This document shows, one piece after another, positions 19,011 to 28,468 of a stretch of 34,761 bases of DNA; within the stretch, counting starts at the first letter, position 1, and every line of letters starts with the position of its first letter. A program made the translations under genes and the position numbers. Under the pieces are notes generated by a model, which did not search any database, had not been told where the DNA came from, and saw only the letters and a program-made list of their open reading frames with translations. Source of the DNA: Helicobacteraceae bacterium 4484_230 (GTDB taxonomy: Bacteria; Campylobacterota; Campylobacteria; Campylobacterales; Sulfurimonadaceae); assembly GCA_002085085.1 (NCBI GenBank), contig MZGN01000041.1, positions 1 to 34,761 of the forward strand, read 5' to 3'.

Positions 19011-19463
19011 TTATAGTGCAGTGGAACATCCGCCCGCTGCTTCGATTTTGTCAACACGTCCACTGTGTCGTCCGCCCTCGAAGCTCCCTTCTATCCATGC
19101 ATCTACGATCGATTCCGCTACCCCTTTTCCTATTACGCGTTCGCCAAAGCAGAGTACGTTTGCATTGTTGTGTGCTCTTGCCATAGTCGCTGTATATGCA
19201 TCGTGACATAGAGCCGCGCGTATACCGCAGAAGCGGTTTGCCGTCATGCTCATACCTATGCCGGAGCCGCAGATAAGGATACCGTCGGCATCGGCATCGG
19301 AAAGTACAGAGTTGCATACTTTAACGGCAAAATCCGGATAATCGACACGATCTTTGTTGAAAGGGCCGAGGTCGATCACCTCATGGCCTTTTTTTCTTAG
19401 CATTTCTACCGTATAGTCTTTCAGATCGACTCCGGCATGATCTGTTGCGATATAAAATTTCAT
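19011..19463 (-). CDS. rpiB: Ribose-5-phosphate isomerase B
   Basis: YIATDHAGVDLK, DYPDFA, GILICGSGIGMSMTANRFCGIRAALC. Confidence 0.97.
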   Translation of the reverse strand: MKFYIATDHAGVDLKDYTVEMLRKKGHEVIDLGPFNKDRVDYPDFAVKVCNSVLSDADADGILICGSGIGMSMTANRFCGIRAALCHDAYTATMARAHNNANVLCFGERVIGKGVAESIVDAWIEGSFEGGRHSGRVDKIEAAGGCSTAL

Positions 19464-19473
19464 AGTTGTCCTT

Positions 19474-20151
19474 TTAGCTTAATAGTAGGCTTAATATCAT
19501 CTGTACAGGTGCAATAAGCAGATAGTCTTTCAGCGGTGTCATCAGCATAATAATAACGATGATCATTCCATACGGTTCCGCCTTATAGAAAAACTCGGCA
19601 AGAGAATTCATTTTCATTTTCAGGCCCAGATACATTAGGAAATGGGCGCCGTCAAACTGTGGGATGGGCAGCATATTGAAGACTGCCAGAACCACATTGA
19701 TCAGCAGAAGCTTGATGACAAATATGTAGATAAAGATATAAAATAGGCTGTCACTCTGCAAAGGTTCCGGGAGTGCTACCAGAACGACCGATGCCAAAGT
19801 GGCCATTATCAGGTTGTAGACGATACCGGCAAGACTTACCTGTATGGCCGCATTGTAGCCCCCTTTGTTTATAACCGTATGCATATTTACAGGAACCGGT
19901 TTGGCCCATCCGAAAAGAAATCCGGGACCCATTCCAAGTATCATCGGGATGAGATACATCATGGCCGGTACGATAATAGTTCCAAAAAGGTCTACATGGA
20001 CTATAGGGTTTATTGAGAGGCGGCCGGCATTTTTGGCGGTAGTATCGCCATATCTGTACGCTACCCAGCCATGCATAATCTCATGCCCTATAATGGCAAC
20101 GGCAAGCGCAACAACGGAAGCGGCGATGCTCAGAAGATCAATAGAGCTCAT
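19474..20151 (-). CDS. Site-2 protease family (M50) membrane metalloprotease
   Basis: GHEIMHGWVAYRYGD and NMLPIPQFDGAHFL. Confidence 0.95.
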   Translation of the reverse strand: MSSIDLLSIAASVVALAVAIIGHEIMHGWVAYRYGDTTAKNAGRLSINPIVHVDLFGTIIVPAMMYLIPMILGMGPGFLFGWAKPVPVNMHTVINKGGYNAAIQVSLAGIVYNLIMATLASVVLVALPEPLQSDSLFYIFIYIFVIKLLLINVVLAVFNMLPIPQFDGAHFLMYLGLKMKMNSLAEFFYKAEPYGMIIVIIMLMTPLKDYLLIAPVQMILSLLLS

Positions 20152-20956
20152 AGTCGTCTTTATCCTTGCGGATTCTCTCTTCTATTGCGCGGTCAAGATA
20201 CTCTTTCTCTTCCAGATCGGCAGGTGTTTTGCCTACACGGTCCCAACGTATCTCATAGTTGTCATCCATACTGAAATAGATAAACCATGGAGTACCCTCG
20301 AGCAGGCCGTATGGGACAGGACCCCAGAAACGGCTGTCGTTTGAGTGGTCCCTGTTGTCTCCCATCATAAAGTAGTGCCCTTGAGGAACCCGTACAGGAG
20401 GCATATTGAAGATAGGCATCGGGTATCGTCCATCATCCTTGATCTTTTTGTCGTGGTGTATACCTGGATGATCTTTCTGGTATGGATTTTTGACCCAGTG
20501 CTTGCCGGCAAATATGATCGTTTTAAAACCTGGGTAGTTTTTCGCTATATAATCATCACCTTCATGGGGATGGATATAGAGGTTTTTGTCCAGAACGAAA
20601 AGCTCATCACCGGGGAGGGCAACACAGCGTTTGACGTAATGCAGTGATGTGTTTTTGGGATAGCGGAAGATAACGATGTCACCGCGTTTCGGTTCGTCTC
20701 CGTCATAAATGTGTCCATCGGTTCCGGGTATGAGCGGTATCTCCAAGAACGGCAGGTGCGGTGTCGGTATGCCGTATGCGAATTTTTTGGCAAAAAGATG
20801 GTCGCCTATAAGCAGGGAGTCTTTCATTGATCCGCTGGGGATTCTGAATGCCTGTGCTATAAAAAATATGATGAACAGTACTATAATGACTGTTCCGGTC
20901 CAGGAGTTTGAAAAGCGGTACGCCTTTCCGGCAAAATGGATAACTTTGTCTTTCAT
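20138..20956 (-). CDS. lepB: Signal peptidase I
   Basis: RIPSGSMKDSLLIGDHLFAKKFAYG, YVKRCVALPGDEL, MMGDNRDHSNDSRFWGPV. Confidence 0.97.
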   Translation of the reverse strand: MKDKVIHFAGKAYRFSNSWTGTVIIVLFIIFFIAQAFRIPSGSMKDSLLIGDHLFAKKFAYGIPTPHLPFLEIPLIPGTDGHIYDGDEPKRGDIVIFRYPKNTSLHYVKRCVALPGDELFVLDKNLYIHPHEGDDYIAKNYPGFKTIIFAGKHWVKNPYQKDHPGIHHDKKIKDDGRYPMPIFNMPPVRVPQGHYFMMGDNRDHSNDSRFWGPVPYGLLEGTPWFIYFSMDDNYEIRWDRVGKTPADLEEKEYLDRAIEERIRKDKDDYELY

Positions 20957-20965
20957 TGGCTCTCT

Positions 20966-21811
20966 TTAGGAATTTGCCTGTGCGGCTTTAAGGGTATTTT
21001 TTAACAGTATGGCTATGGTCATAGGCCCTACACCGCCAGGAACGGGAGTGATGTAGGAGCATTTCCTGCTGACATTCTCAAAATCGACATCACCGACAAG
21101 CCTGCCTTCTTCATTGCGGTTTATACCGATATCAATGACAATGGCTCCGTCTTTGACCATATCTTCTTTTATCAGGTTGATAACACCGGCACCTACAAGT
21201 ACTATATCGGCACTTCTTGTATGGGCGGCCAGGTCTTTGGTATATATATGTGTAACGGTTACTGTAGCATTGGCGTTAAGCAGAAGTGCCGCCATCGGCT
21301 TGCCTACTATATCGCTGGCTCCTACAACAACCGCGTCTTTGCCTTTAAGATCGATGTTGTATTCTTTAAAAAGCTCCATAACACCCAGCGGGGTGCACGG
21401 GACGAAGCCGTCAAGTCCGGTTGCAAGCCGCCCTACATTGTACGGATGGAAACCGTCCACGTCTTTTTGGGGTGCCACTATCTCGAGCAGTCTTGTCGTA
21501 TCGATATGTTTAGGCAGGGGAAGCTGTATTAAAATACCGTCGATATTGGGGTTTTTGTTCATCATATCGATAGTCTGTTCGATTGCTTCCTGGGAGATGG
21601 TTTCCGGCATCTCGTGAGTAACGGAGTAGAACCCGACACGGTCACAGGCTTTTTTCTTCATACCTACATAAGCATGGCTGGCAGGATCGTTTCCTACCAG
21701 TATTACGGCAAGACCGGGAACCCTGCTTGTCTCGCTTTTGAGTTTTTTGACACCTTCAGCGACTTCCGCTTCTATCTTTTTAGAGAGAGCTTTTCCGTCA
21801 AGGATCTGCAT
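20966..21811 (-). CDS. folD: Methylenetetrahydrofolate dehydrogenase/cyclohydrolase
   Basis: DGILIQLPLPKHID, GKDAVVVGASDIVGKPMA, ITPVPGGVGPMT. Confidence 0.97.
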   Translation of the reverse strand: MQILDGKALSKKIEAEVAEGVKKLKSETSRVPGLAVILVGNDPASHAYVGMKKKACDRVGFYSVTHEMPETISQEAIEQTIDMMNKNPNIDGILIQLPLPKHIDTTRLLEIVAPQKDVDGFHPYNVGRLATGLDGFVPCTPLGVMELFKEYNIDLKGKDAVVVGASDIVGKPMAALLLNANATVTVTHIYTKDLAAHTRSADIVLVGAGVINLIKEDMVKDGAIVIDIGINRNEEGRLVGDVDFENVSRKCSYITPVPGGVGPMTIAILLKNTLKAAQANS

Positions 21812-21873
21812 TTATACACGCCTCTAATTTTTTGCTGATATAATACCTGTTTTAAGATAATAAGGTGCTTTGA

Positions 21874-22209
21874 ATGAGACAGCTGTTTTTATTATTGATT
21901 TTTACTTCACTTTTTTCAGCCGAGTCGTTTATTACCCAGGAGGAGTATGCATGGCAGCTCTATCATAACCCCAGAGGCATAGGGTGCTATCTCTGTCATG
22001 GCGAAAGAGGTGAAGGAAAGCTAATCGCAGACTATATTCACAAAGGTGAAAAAAAAGCATTTCATCCACCGGCGATCAACAGCCTCAGCTATGAGCAGTT
22101 TTCCCAGGCACTCAAGAGGAGAAACAAGGGGATGCCGCGCTATTTTCTGACTATTGATGAGATGCACGCACTATATTATTATCTTCATCCGGAAAAGGAG
22201 AAGAAGTGA
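21874..22209 (+). CDS. Small periplasmic c-type cytochrome
   Basis: Signal peptide, CYLCH heme motif, GMPRYFLT distal Met. Confidence 0.88.
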   Translation: MRQLFLLLIFTSLFSAESFITQEEYAWQLYHNPRGIGCYLCHGERGEGKLIADYIHKGEKKAFHPPAINSLSYEQFSQALKRRNKGMPRYFLTIDEMHALYYYLHPEKEKK

Positions 22210-23057
22210 TCAGCGATATTAAGACACTGCAGCGGGCAGTGGATGAGGGTGATATTGAAACATTGGACTCTTTTTTGTTTCCGAGAAGGAGAAAAATCAA
22301 CACTTCGACAGGCTTTCACTCTGCATTGATGCTCTCTGCAAACAATATTAGACACCTTAATAAAATCCCTGAACTAAATGCAGGGTGTATTATCCTGAAT
22401 CTCGAGGATGGTGTTTCCGTGGAGCAAAAACCCTTCGCACTGCGTCTGTGCGCTCTTGCCCTCTCTTCTCTGCCTGAGTGCAGTAAAAAACTTGTAGTTC
22501 GCGTCAATGCCCTTGATGAGGGAGGGCGTGAAGAGATAGGATTTTTAAATATTTTCAGGCCCGACGCCATACGTGTTCCGAAGATACGCAGCGTTGATGA
22601 TGTAAAAAATGCACTTGAACTTTTGGACGGGGAGATAGAACTTCATCTCTCCATAGAGACAAAAGAGGCGTGGCTTGCTTTGGGCAGTCTGGCAGTGAAT
22701 GAGCGTGTCAAAGTATATTACCTCGGTATTTTGGATCTTTTTGCAGATATGGGACTTTCGCAGAAACTGATTCATCCAGACAATCCGGCTATGCACTATA
22801 TGCTTTCACATTTTCTGGCCACTACGAAAGCGGCAGGTGTAAAACCGGTCTCTTTCGTATTTCAGGACTATAAAGACGAGGATACATTTCATACATGGCT
22901 TACACTTGAGAAAAAGATGGGCTTTGATGCCAAGGGGTGTCTCTCTCCAACCCAGTCTGAAGCCGCCATCCCGATTACGGATTTATTGACGAGCCGATTT
23001 ACAAGGGCGCACTTGCTCTGTTGCAAAATGACACCGGACAGTCAAAGGTTTGACTAA
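22206..23057 (+). CDS. HpcH/HpaI aldolase / citrate lyase beta (CitE-like) family protein
   Basis: ALMLSANN, IILNLEDGVSVEQKPFAL, LVVRVNALDEGG; GTG start overlapping the previous gene. Confidence 0.85.
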   Translation: MISDIKTLQRAVDEGDIETLDSFLFPRRRKINTSTGFHSALMLSANNIRHLNKIPELNAGCIILNLEDGVSVEQKPFALRLCALALSSLPECSKKLVVRVNALDEGGREEIGFLNIFRPDAIRVPKIRSVDDVKNALELLDGEIELHLSIETKEAWLALGSLAVNERVKVYYLGILDLFADMGLSQKLIHPDNPAMHYMLSHFLATTKAAGVKPVSFVFQDYKDEDTFHTWLTLEKKMGFDAKGCLSPTQSEAAIPITDLLTSRFTRAHLLCCKMTPDSQRFD

Positions 23058-23230
23058 AAAACACCGCTCTTTTTCTTAAAGTATTTCCGGATAATAATTG
23101 TTTAAATAATAAAGGAATAAAATTCTTATATAGGAGTTTATTTGAATTACTGTTTTTGCAAACTTGTTGAATAAAGTGGTAAGTTGCAGTTAAATAAGCA
23201 GTGGCTCAAGAAGCTTTCGGAAAAGGATTT

Positions 23231-23410
23231 ATGATGGTAGAGAGAAGAAAAAAAGATCGTCGTTCAGGCGTAGAGAGGCGTTCGGTAGTTGTCGATCGGA
23301 GAGAAAGAGAAGAGTTGGGTTATGGCATGGAAAAAAGAGGAGAGGCAAAAGATCGTCGTATTCGTATGCGCCGTTTTCATCACAGAAGAGAAGGATGGAT
23401 CTCCATATAA
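23231..23410 (+). CDS. Small Arg-rich protein with repeated [DE]RR motifs
   Basis: aagga SD-like sequence before ATGATG; MMVERRKKDRRSGVERRSVVVDRRERE...DRRIRMRRFHHRRE. Confidence 0.65.
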   Translation: MMVERRKKDRRSGVERRSVVVDRREREELGYGMEKRGEAKDRRIRMRRFHHRREGWISI

Positions 23411-23428
23411 AAAAAGCCTAGCAGCTAT

Positions 23429-24574
23429 TTAGTATATTTTTACGACAAAAAGCATTTTTCCATTTTGGATTTTGCTGATAATAACGGGACGCATCGCGTT
23501 ACCTTCATAAATATCAAAATCCCCTATAAAACCTTTGAACTGGTTTACATTCCTCATATGCGTGTTGATACACTCTTTTTTGAAAGGCTTGTTACACTGC
23601 TCCAATGCATGTTTTAATAACAGGTAACCTTCGCCGGAGAGGGCGGCAAAGTTTGTAACACTGTCGATATCATCAATATATTTTTCGACTATTTGCATAC
23701 CAAGATCACTGAGCGGCATACTGTTTGAAAAGTGGTCGGTTGTAAGCAGACCGTCTGCGAGGTTTATCATCTCTTTATGTTTTGATTTAACCCTTGAGAA
23801 CAGTCCGTCCCTGCTCATCATAGTAACATCCCAGTCCATCTTCTTGACCGCTTTCATGACTTCAAATACATTATTGACGTTCTGTGTCATATATAGCACG
23901 TCGGTCTTCTCTTTTTTAAGGAAGTTGAGCTCTGCTTCCAGCTTGCTGCCGGTCAGGTTGCCGGGGAGTTTGGCAACCACGTTTCCTTCGATCCATTTAA
24001 ATTTTTTTTCAAATTCTTTTGACAGTGTTGCCGAATAGGGATTCTCTTTATCATAAAAGATCGCGGCACGGTCAAGAAGCAGGTCATCTCTGATATAAAG
24101 TGCCGCAACCTGCCCCTGGTGAATATTGTTGAAGCAGATACTGCTTATGTAGCTGCTTTTTTTGGAAATATCGGGATGTGTGGCAAATATATTCAGAGTA
24201 GGGGTCCGGTATTCGTCAGCTATATCGGCAATTTTCAGAAGTGATTCGCTTTCGGCAATGACCGCAATGGCCTTGATCTCTTTGTCGGATGCAAGTTTTT
24301 TGTAATACAGCAGTGTCGTGTTCAAATCGCTCCGGTTATTTTTAAAAATCAGCTCTATCCTGGTTCCGTCTTTAGTCAAAGGAACGGTTTTCTGAAGTAT
24401 CTTCAGTCCTTTGACGGCTTCCTTGCCCATGGCCGCGTCTTTGCCTTTCAGGGGCACAATAACGCCTATTTTAACAACATTGCCGTTAGGCTTTAGTTCA
24501 GTTTTGTTTTCGCATCCGCTTAACAGCAAAAGCATCGTTGTGAACAATATCAGTATTTTAGCAATATGGTGCAT
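23429..24574 (-). CDS. ABC-type branched-chain amino acid/ligand-binding lipoprotein (periplasmic binding type 1)
   Basis: Lipobox LLLLSGC; KIGVIVPLKGKDAAMGKEAVKGLKI. Confidence 0.87.
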   Translation of the reverse strand: MHHIAKILILFTTMLLLLSGCENKTELKPNGNVVKIGVIVPLKGKDAAMGKEAVKGLKILQKTVPLTKDGTRIELIFKNNRSDLNTTLLYYKKLASDKEIKAIAVIAESESLLKIADIADEYRTPTLNIFATHPDISKKSSYISSICFNNIHQGQVAALYIRDDLLLDRAAIFYDKENPYSATLSKEFEKKFKWIEGNVVAKLPGNLTGSKLEAELNFLKKEKTDVLYMTQNVNNVFEVMKAVKKMDWDVTMMSRDGLFSRVKSKHKEMINLADGLLTTDHFSNSMPLSDLGMQIVEKYIDDIDSVTNFAALSGEGYLLLKHALEQCNKPFKKECINTHMRNVNQFKGFIGDFDIYEGNAMRPVIISKIQNGKMLFVVKIY

Positions 24575-24587
24575 ATGTCATCCGTCT

Positions 24588-26441
24588 TTAAAGAATATAG
24601 TCTATTTTTGCCTTGATGTAGACCTTCCTGTCTGTGTGGCTCTGTATCTTCTTTTTCAAAAGGCCAAGATCTGAACGTGTCAGCTGCTCTCTCGCGGATA
24701 GATGCAGGTTGATAATAAGCATATTTGCTTTTTTACGTATGTCTGCATCATTGATGATAATGTATTTTCCGTTTATGAGATAACGCTCCTGTTTCATAAA
24801 GAGTGAAAGTTTGTGATTTTCATATATTTCATTGTATGAAAGATACAGGGGGAAAGAGATGGCGGCAAGAAGCAGAGATACAAAAAGGAAACTCTTTTTG
24901 CTTTTGAGGACACTTGAATAACCAAGGATTTGAAAAGTAAAGGTTGCTGAAAGTATGATACCTACAAGGTTTGTCAGAAAAAGCAGGAATGCGCCTATAA
25001 AAATATATATCTCACCCATGCCAAGCCCGATACCGGCAACTGCAAGCGGTGGTACAAGGGCTACGGCAATAGCGACGCCGGCAAGACTTTGTACGATCTC
25101 CTTAAAAGACTTTGAGTAAGCTGCGGCAATCCCCGATACTATTGCAACCCCCAAATCCAGCAGGGTGGGGTTTGTGCGGCTGATAATCTCGTTTGTAATG
25201 ACGGTTAGCGGGATAATGTATATAACTGCGACCGAAGAGATCAGGGCAGTTACTACACCAATGGCTATTTTGGCAGTAGAAGCTTTGAGCAGATTTTCAT
25301 CTCCTCTTAATATTCCCATGGCCAACGAGACTATTGGTGCCATTAATGGTGCCAGCAGCATGGCCCCTATTACGACGGACGTGCTATTTAAAAGCAGGCC
25401 GATAGATGCAAGTATGGTGCTTAGCGTCATCAGTGTCAGGTAGGTAGAGTTCGTTTTTGCATCTTCCCTAAGAGACTGAAACAGATCTTTAAAACGCTCC
25501 TCTGACGCATAAGACAAAAGAGGAATATGTTTTTGCGAGTATTTGGGTATCTCTTTTTCATTGGGCAGATTGTCTACCTTGACAGCCTCCTTTACCGTGG
25601 TGCTTTTTGGATTATCTTCCCAGAATGATTCGGGTGCGTTAATGAGCAGAGCATCTCTGATTACTTCACACACTAGGGGTGTCGAGCTGCTGCTGTAGCT
25701 GTCTATATCTGCTTTTAGCGGCTTTTGCGGCTTTATCTCAATCTTGCTGCTTCGTATGTATCCTATAATTGTCGGAAGCGTTTTTCTTTTTTTCATCGAA
25801 AGTCTTGCGATAAATAGAAACTTGATATATTCAAATACGGAAAATGGAGAAAAAATGATTATGGATATCATACCGTCGCGCAGCGAATTTTCATATGGCG
25901 AAAGTTTTGAGACCATGCTCGATTTTTGATGATGAAGGACTATGACACCGCTTGCGGCAGTTTTGATCTTTTTCCCGTTGGCTGTTTCTATCTCGAAAGG
26001 TATCAGATTGACAGTAAAAAGTTTTTTTAATTCGGTATAAAAATCAAACAGGTATTGTTTGAGTGATTTTTTACTGCTTTGGGTATCCAGCAGCGGAAGC
26101 CAGCCCATAACGGCTTTACTTATCAGGGTCTGATCATTGCAGCGCACCAGATCGATAGCCTGCATATTGTTTTGAAGTGCGATATCAATGCTTTCATCTA
26201 CATTAAGGGGCAAATTAAGCGCCCCTGCCAAATACTTTTGTGTGTTGAGCGGTACAAGTCCTAATGAGAAGTGGTGAAGCATGGCCAGGTTAAAGAGATT
26301 TTCCAGCCGTTCTTCGCTTATCGATGCAACAATATGTGTTGATTTCTCCAGGTATTTTTCCGGTTCTTTGCAGAATTTGTCATAGTGAACCGCCGTAATA
26401 GCCGTTTTGTGCGGATTGGCAGATGTGCAGAATTTTAGCAT
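24588..26441 (-). CDS. DUF389 (TIGR00341-like) membrane protein with N-terminal diacylglycerol-kinase-like domain
   Basis: C-terminal STYLTLMTLSTILASIGLLLNSTSVVIGAMLLAPLMAPIVSLAMGI...; N-terminal GLVPLNTQKYLAGALNLPLN resembles the DAGK GxxPxGTxNxxA region. Confidence 0.82.
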   Translation of the reverse strand: MLKFCTSANPHKTAITAVHYDKFCKEPEKYLEKSTHIVASISEERLENLFNLAMLHHFSLGLVPLNTQKYLAGALNLPLNVDESIDIALQNNMQAIDLVRCNDQTLISKAVMGWLPLLDTQSSKKSLKQYLFDFYTELKKLFTVNLIPFEIETANGKKIKTAASGVIVLHHQKSSMVSKLSPYENSLRDGMISIIIFSPFSVFEYIKFLFIARLSMKKRKTLPTIIGYIRSSKIEIKPQKPLKADIDSYSSSSTPLVCEVIRDALLINAPESFWEDNPKSTTVKEAVKVDNLPNEKEIPKYSQKHIPLLSYASEERFKDLFQSLREDAKTNSTYLTLMTLSTILASIGLLLNSTSVVIGAMLLAPLMAPIVSLAMGILRGDENLLKASTAKIAIGVVTALISSVAVIYIIPLTVITNEIISRTNPTLLDLGVAIVSGIAAAYSKSFKEIVQSLAGVAIAVALVPPLAVAGIGLGMGEIYIFIGAFLLFLTNLVGIILSATFTFQILGYSSVLKSKKSFLFVSLLLAAISFPLYLSYNEIYENHKLSLFMKQERYLINGKYIIINDADIRKKANMLIINLHLSAREQLTRSDLGLLKKKIQSHTDRKVYIKAKIDYIL

Positions 26442-26551
26442 ATTTCAAAACCGTGGCTTTGAAGTTGCAAAATGCCGGTTGATTTGTTATGATTAGAGGC
26501 AGCTGCAAAGCAGAATCTGGATTCAACAATATAGATAAAAGGTATTTTATA

Positions 26552-27970
26552 ATGCACCGGAAAAAAGATAAATATCGCCACAAAAATAGCATACTCTGGG
26601 TAATTACTGCTGTTATAGCGCTTGTAATGTGGTTTATTACTCCGCCTGAAGCTCTTGACGTAGAGACTTGGCGGCTTTTTACCATTTTTTTTATTACCAT
26701 TTTGTCTATAGTTTTGGGTCTGGTTCCTATATTTGTTGCATCGATTTTTGCGCTTGCCGTAACGGTATTGAGCGGAATTTTAACTTCCGAGCAGGCATAT
26801 TCCGGCTTTTCACAGGGATTTATTCTTTTGATCGTTGCCGCTTTTCTGGTTTCAAGGGCTGTGGTAAAGTCAGGGCTCGGTAAACGTTTGGCTATGCATA
26901 TCGTCCGTAAGTTTGGACGTTCAACATTGGGACTGGGCTACTCTATGGTCGCTACCGATATCCTGATCGCTCCGGCTTTTCCTTCAAATACTGCCCGTTC
27001 AGGTGTGTTGTATCCGGTAGTTCAGTCGTTGGCACATGACAGCGGTTCCAAAGTGGCAGATGGCACGCGCAAAAAAATGGGTGCATTTTTAATGATGAAT
27101 TCCATGGTAGGATTATCCATCAGTTCAGCAATTTGGTTTACGGCAATGGCGGCAAATCCGGTAGGTGCGGCAATAGCTCGGGAGTTTGATGTGAATATAA
27201 CCTTTGGCGGCTGGTTTGCGGCAGCAAGTGTTCCAGGGCTGATAGCGTTTATACTCGCCCCGATGGTGCTTTATAAAATCTATCCTCCTGAAGTAAAGGA
27301 GACTCCGGATGCCCCGGTCCAGGCGGAAAAAATACTTGAGCATATGGGCCCTATGCACCGTAACGAATGGATTACGGGAGCGGTTTTTGTCTCGATGGTA
27401 CTGCTCTGGGCACTTTCTGGTGTCTTTCCGATTGACAAGACAGCAGTTGCGTTTGCAGGACTTGGCGTGTTGATGGTCGCCAAAATCTTCACGATAGAGG
27501 ACCTTAGGGGGCAGGGTGAGGCACTTAGTACGCTGATTTGGTTCTCTGTACTTTTTACGCTGAGTTTTTATTTAAATGAATTTGGTTTTATGGAATATAT
27601 CGGTGCACTGATAGCTTCCGGACTCACCGGAATGCAATGGCCTACAGTCTATGTTATTCTAATTGTATCATATGTACTTGTTCACTATCTTTTTGTCTCC
27701 CAGACGGCTCAGATGCTGGCACTTTTCGGTGTTTATCTGCAAGTAGGAATAGATGCCGGAGTGCCGCCTGAACTGTTGGCACTGATGCTGCTGTTCGCAA
27801 CAAATTTCAACTCTGCCATAACCCCGCAGGGCTCTTCTGCCAATGTAATTTTTGTCAGTTCAGAGTATATGAGTGCAGGAGAGATATATCGTAACGGTCT
27901 CATTATGACCCTGATAAATATGGTTGTATTTCTGGGGATAGGGACATTCTGGATTCTGTTTATTTTATAA
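26552..27970 (+). CDS. DASS family anion:Na+ symporter
   Basis: Polytopic; SNTARSGVLYPVVQSLA and NFNSAITPQGSSANVIFVSSEYM motifs. Confidence 0.9.
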   Translation: MHRKKDKYRHKNSILWVITAVIALVMWFITPPEALDVETWRLFTIFFITILSIVLGLVPIFVASIFALAVTVLSGILTSEQAYSGFSQGFILLIVAAFLVSRAVVKSGLGKRLAMHIVRKFGRSTLGLGYSMVATDILIAPAFPSNTARSGVLYPVVQSLAHDSGSKVADGTRKKMGAFLMMNSMVGLSISSAIWFTAMAANPVGAAIAREFDVNITFGGWFAAASVPGLIAFILAPMVLYKIYPPEVKETPDAPVQAEKILEHMGPMHRNEWITGAVFVSMVLLWALSGVFPIDKTAVAFAGLGVLMVAKIFTIEDLRGQGEALSTLIWFSVLFTLSFYLNEFGFMEYIGALIASGLTGMQWPTVYVILIVSYVLVHYLFVSQTAQMLALFGVYLQVGIDAGVPPELLALMLLFATNFNSAITPQGSSANVIFVSSEYMSAGEIYRNGLIMTLINMVVFLGIGTFWILFIL

Positions 27971-28077
27971 TCTTTTAAAGTGAGATTTTTGGGGTGCCGC
28001 AACATAATCGTATATTTCTTATATAATTTAGATATAATTATATTTATCATAAAATGAAGTTAAGAAGGGGTGGTATT

Positions 28078-28338
28078 ATGAAATTTTTACTGGCTTTTGC
28101 AATCATATTTAATTCATTGATTTTTGCCGCAAACAGCGATGTCAACAGCAGCCAAAAAAAGAGGGTGAATGAGCATATTAAAAAGCAGATGGAGAAAGAG
28201 AAGAAATACGCAAGAGAGCAGACTTTCTACACAAAAGATAATTATGATTTAAAAGGTGCTGAGGTAAATCCGGAGTCTTTAAAGACACTGCCGGAGATAG
28301 AGGTGGATGATCTTGATATGGATTCCGTATACGATTAA
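28078..28338 (+). CDS. Small secreted hypothetical protein
   Basis: Signal peptide MKFLLAFAIIFNSLIFAA; upstream tataat-like sequences. Confidence 0.65.
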   Translation: MKFLLAFAIIFNSLIFAANSDVNSSQKKRVNEHIKKQMEKEKKYAREQTFYTKDNYDLKGAEVNPESLKTLPEIEVDDLDMDSVYD

Positions 28339-28468
28339 TAGTCCAAAACCGCAATTTTGTCATCCCTTGCTGAGGCAGATCCAGACCCTGTAAATAGCTT
28401 TATAATTAAATCTGCACTCGCCTTCTCCTGTAGGTGGAGTAGTTTCAAATTTATTTTTTACGTCTTTT

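Noticed and set aside
19280-19300. cggcat-cggcat short tandem repeat in rpiB
   Set aside because: It encodes a DADAD stretch, keeps the frame, and is too short to be notable.
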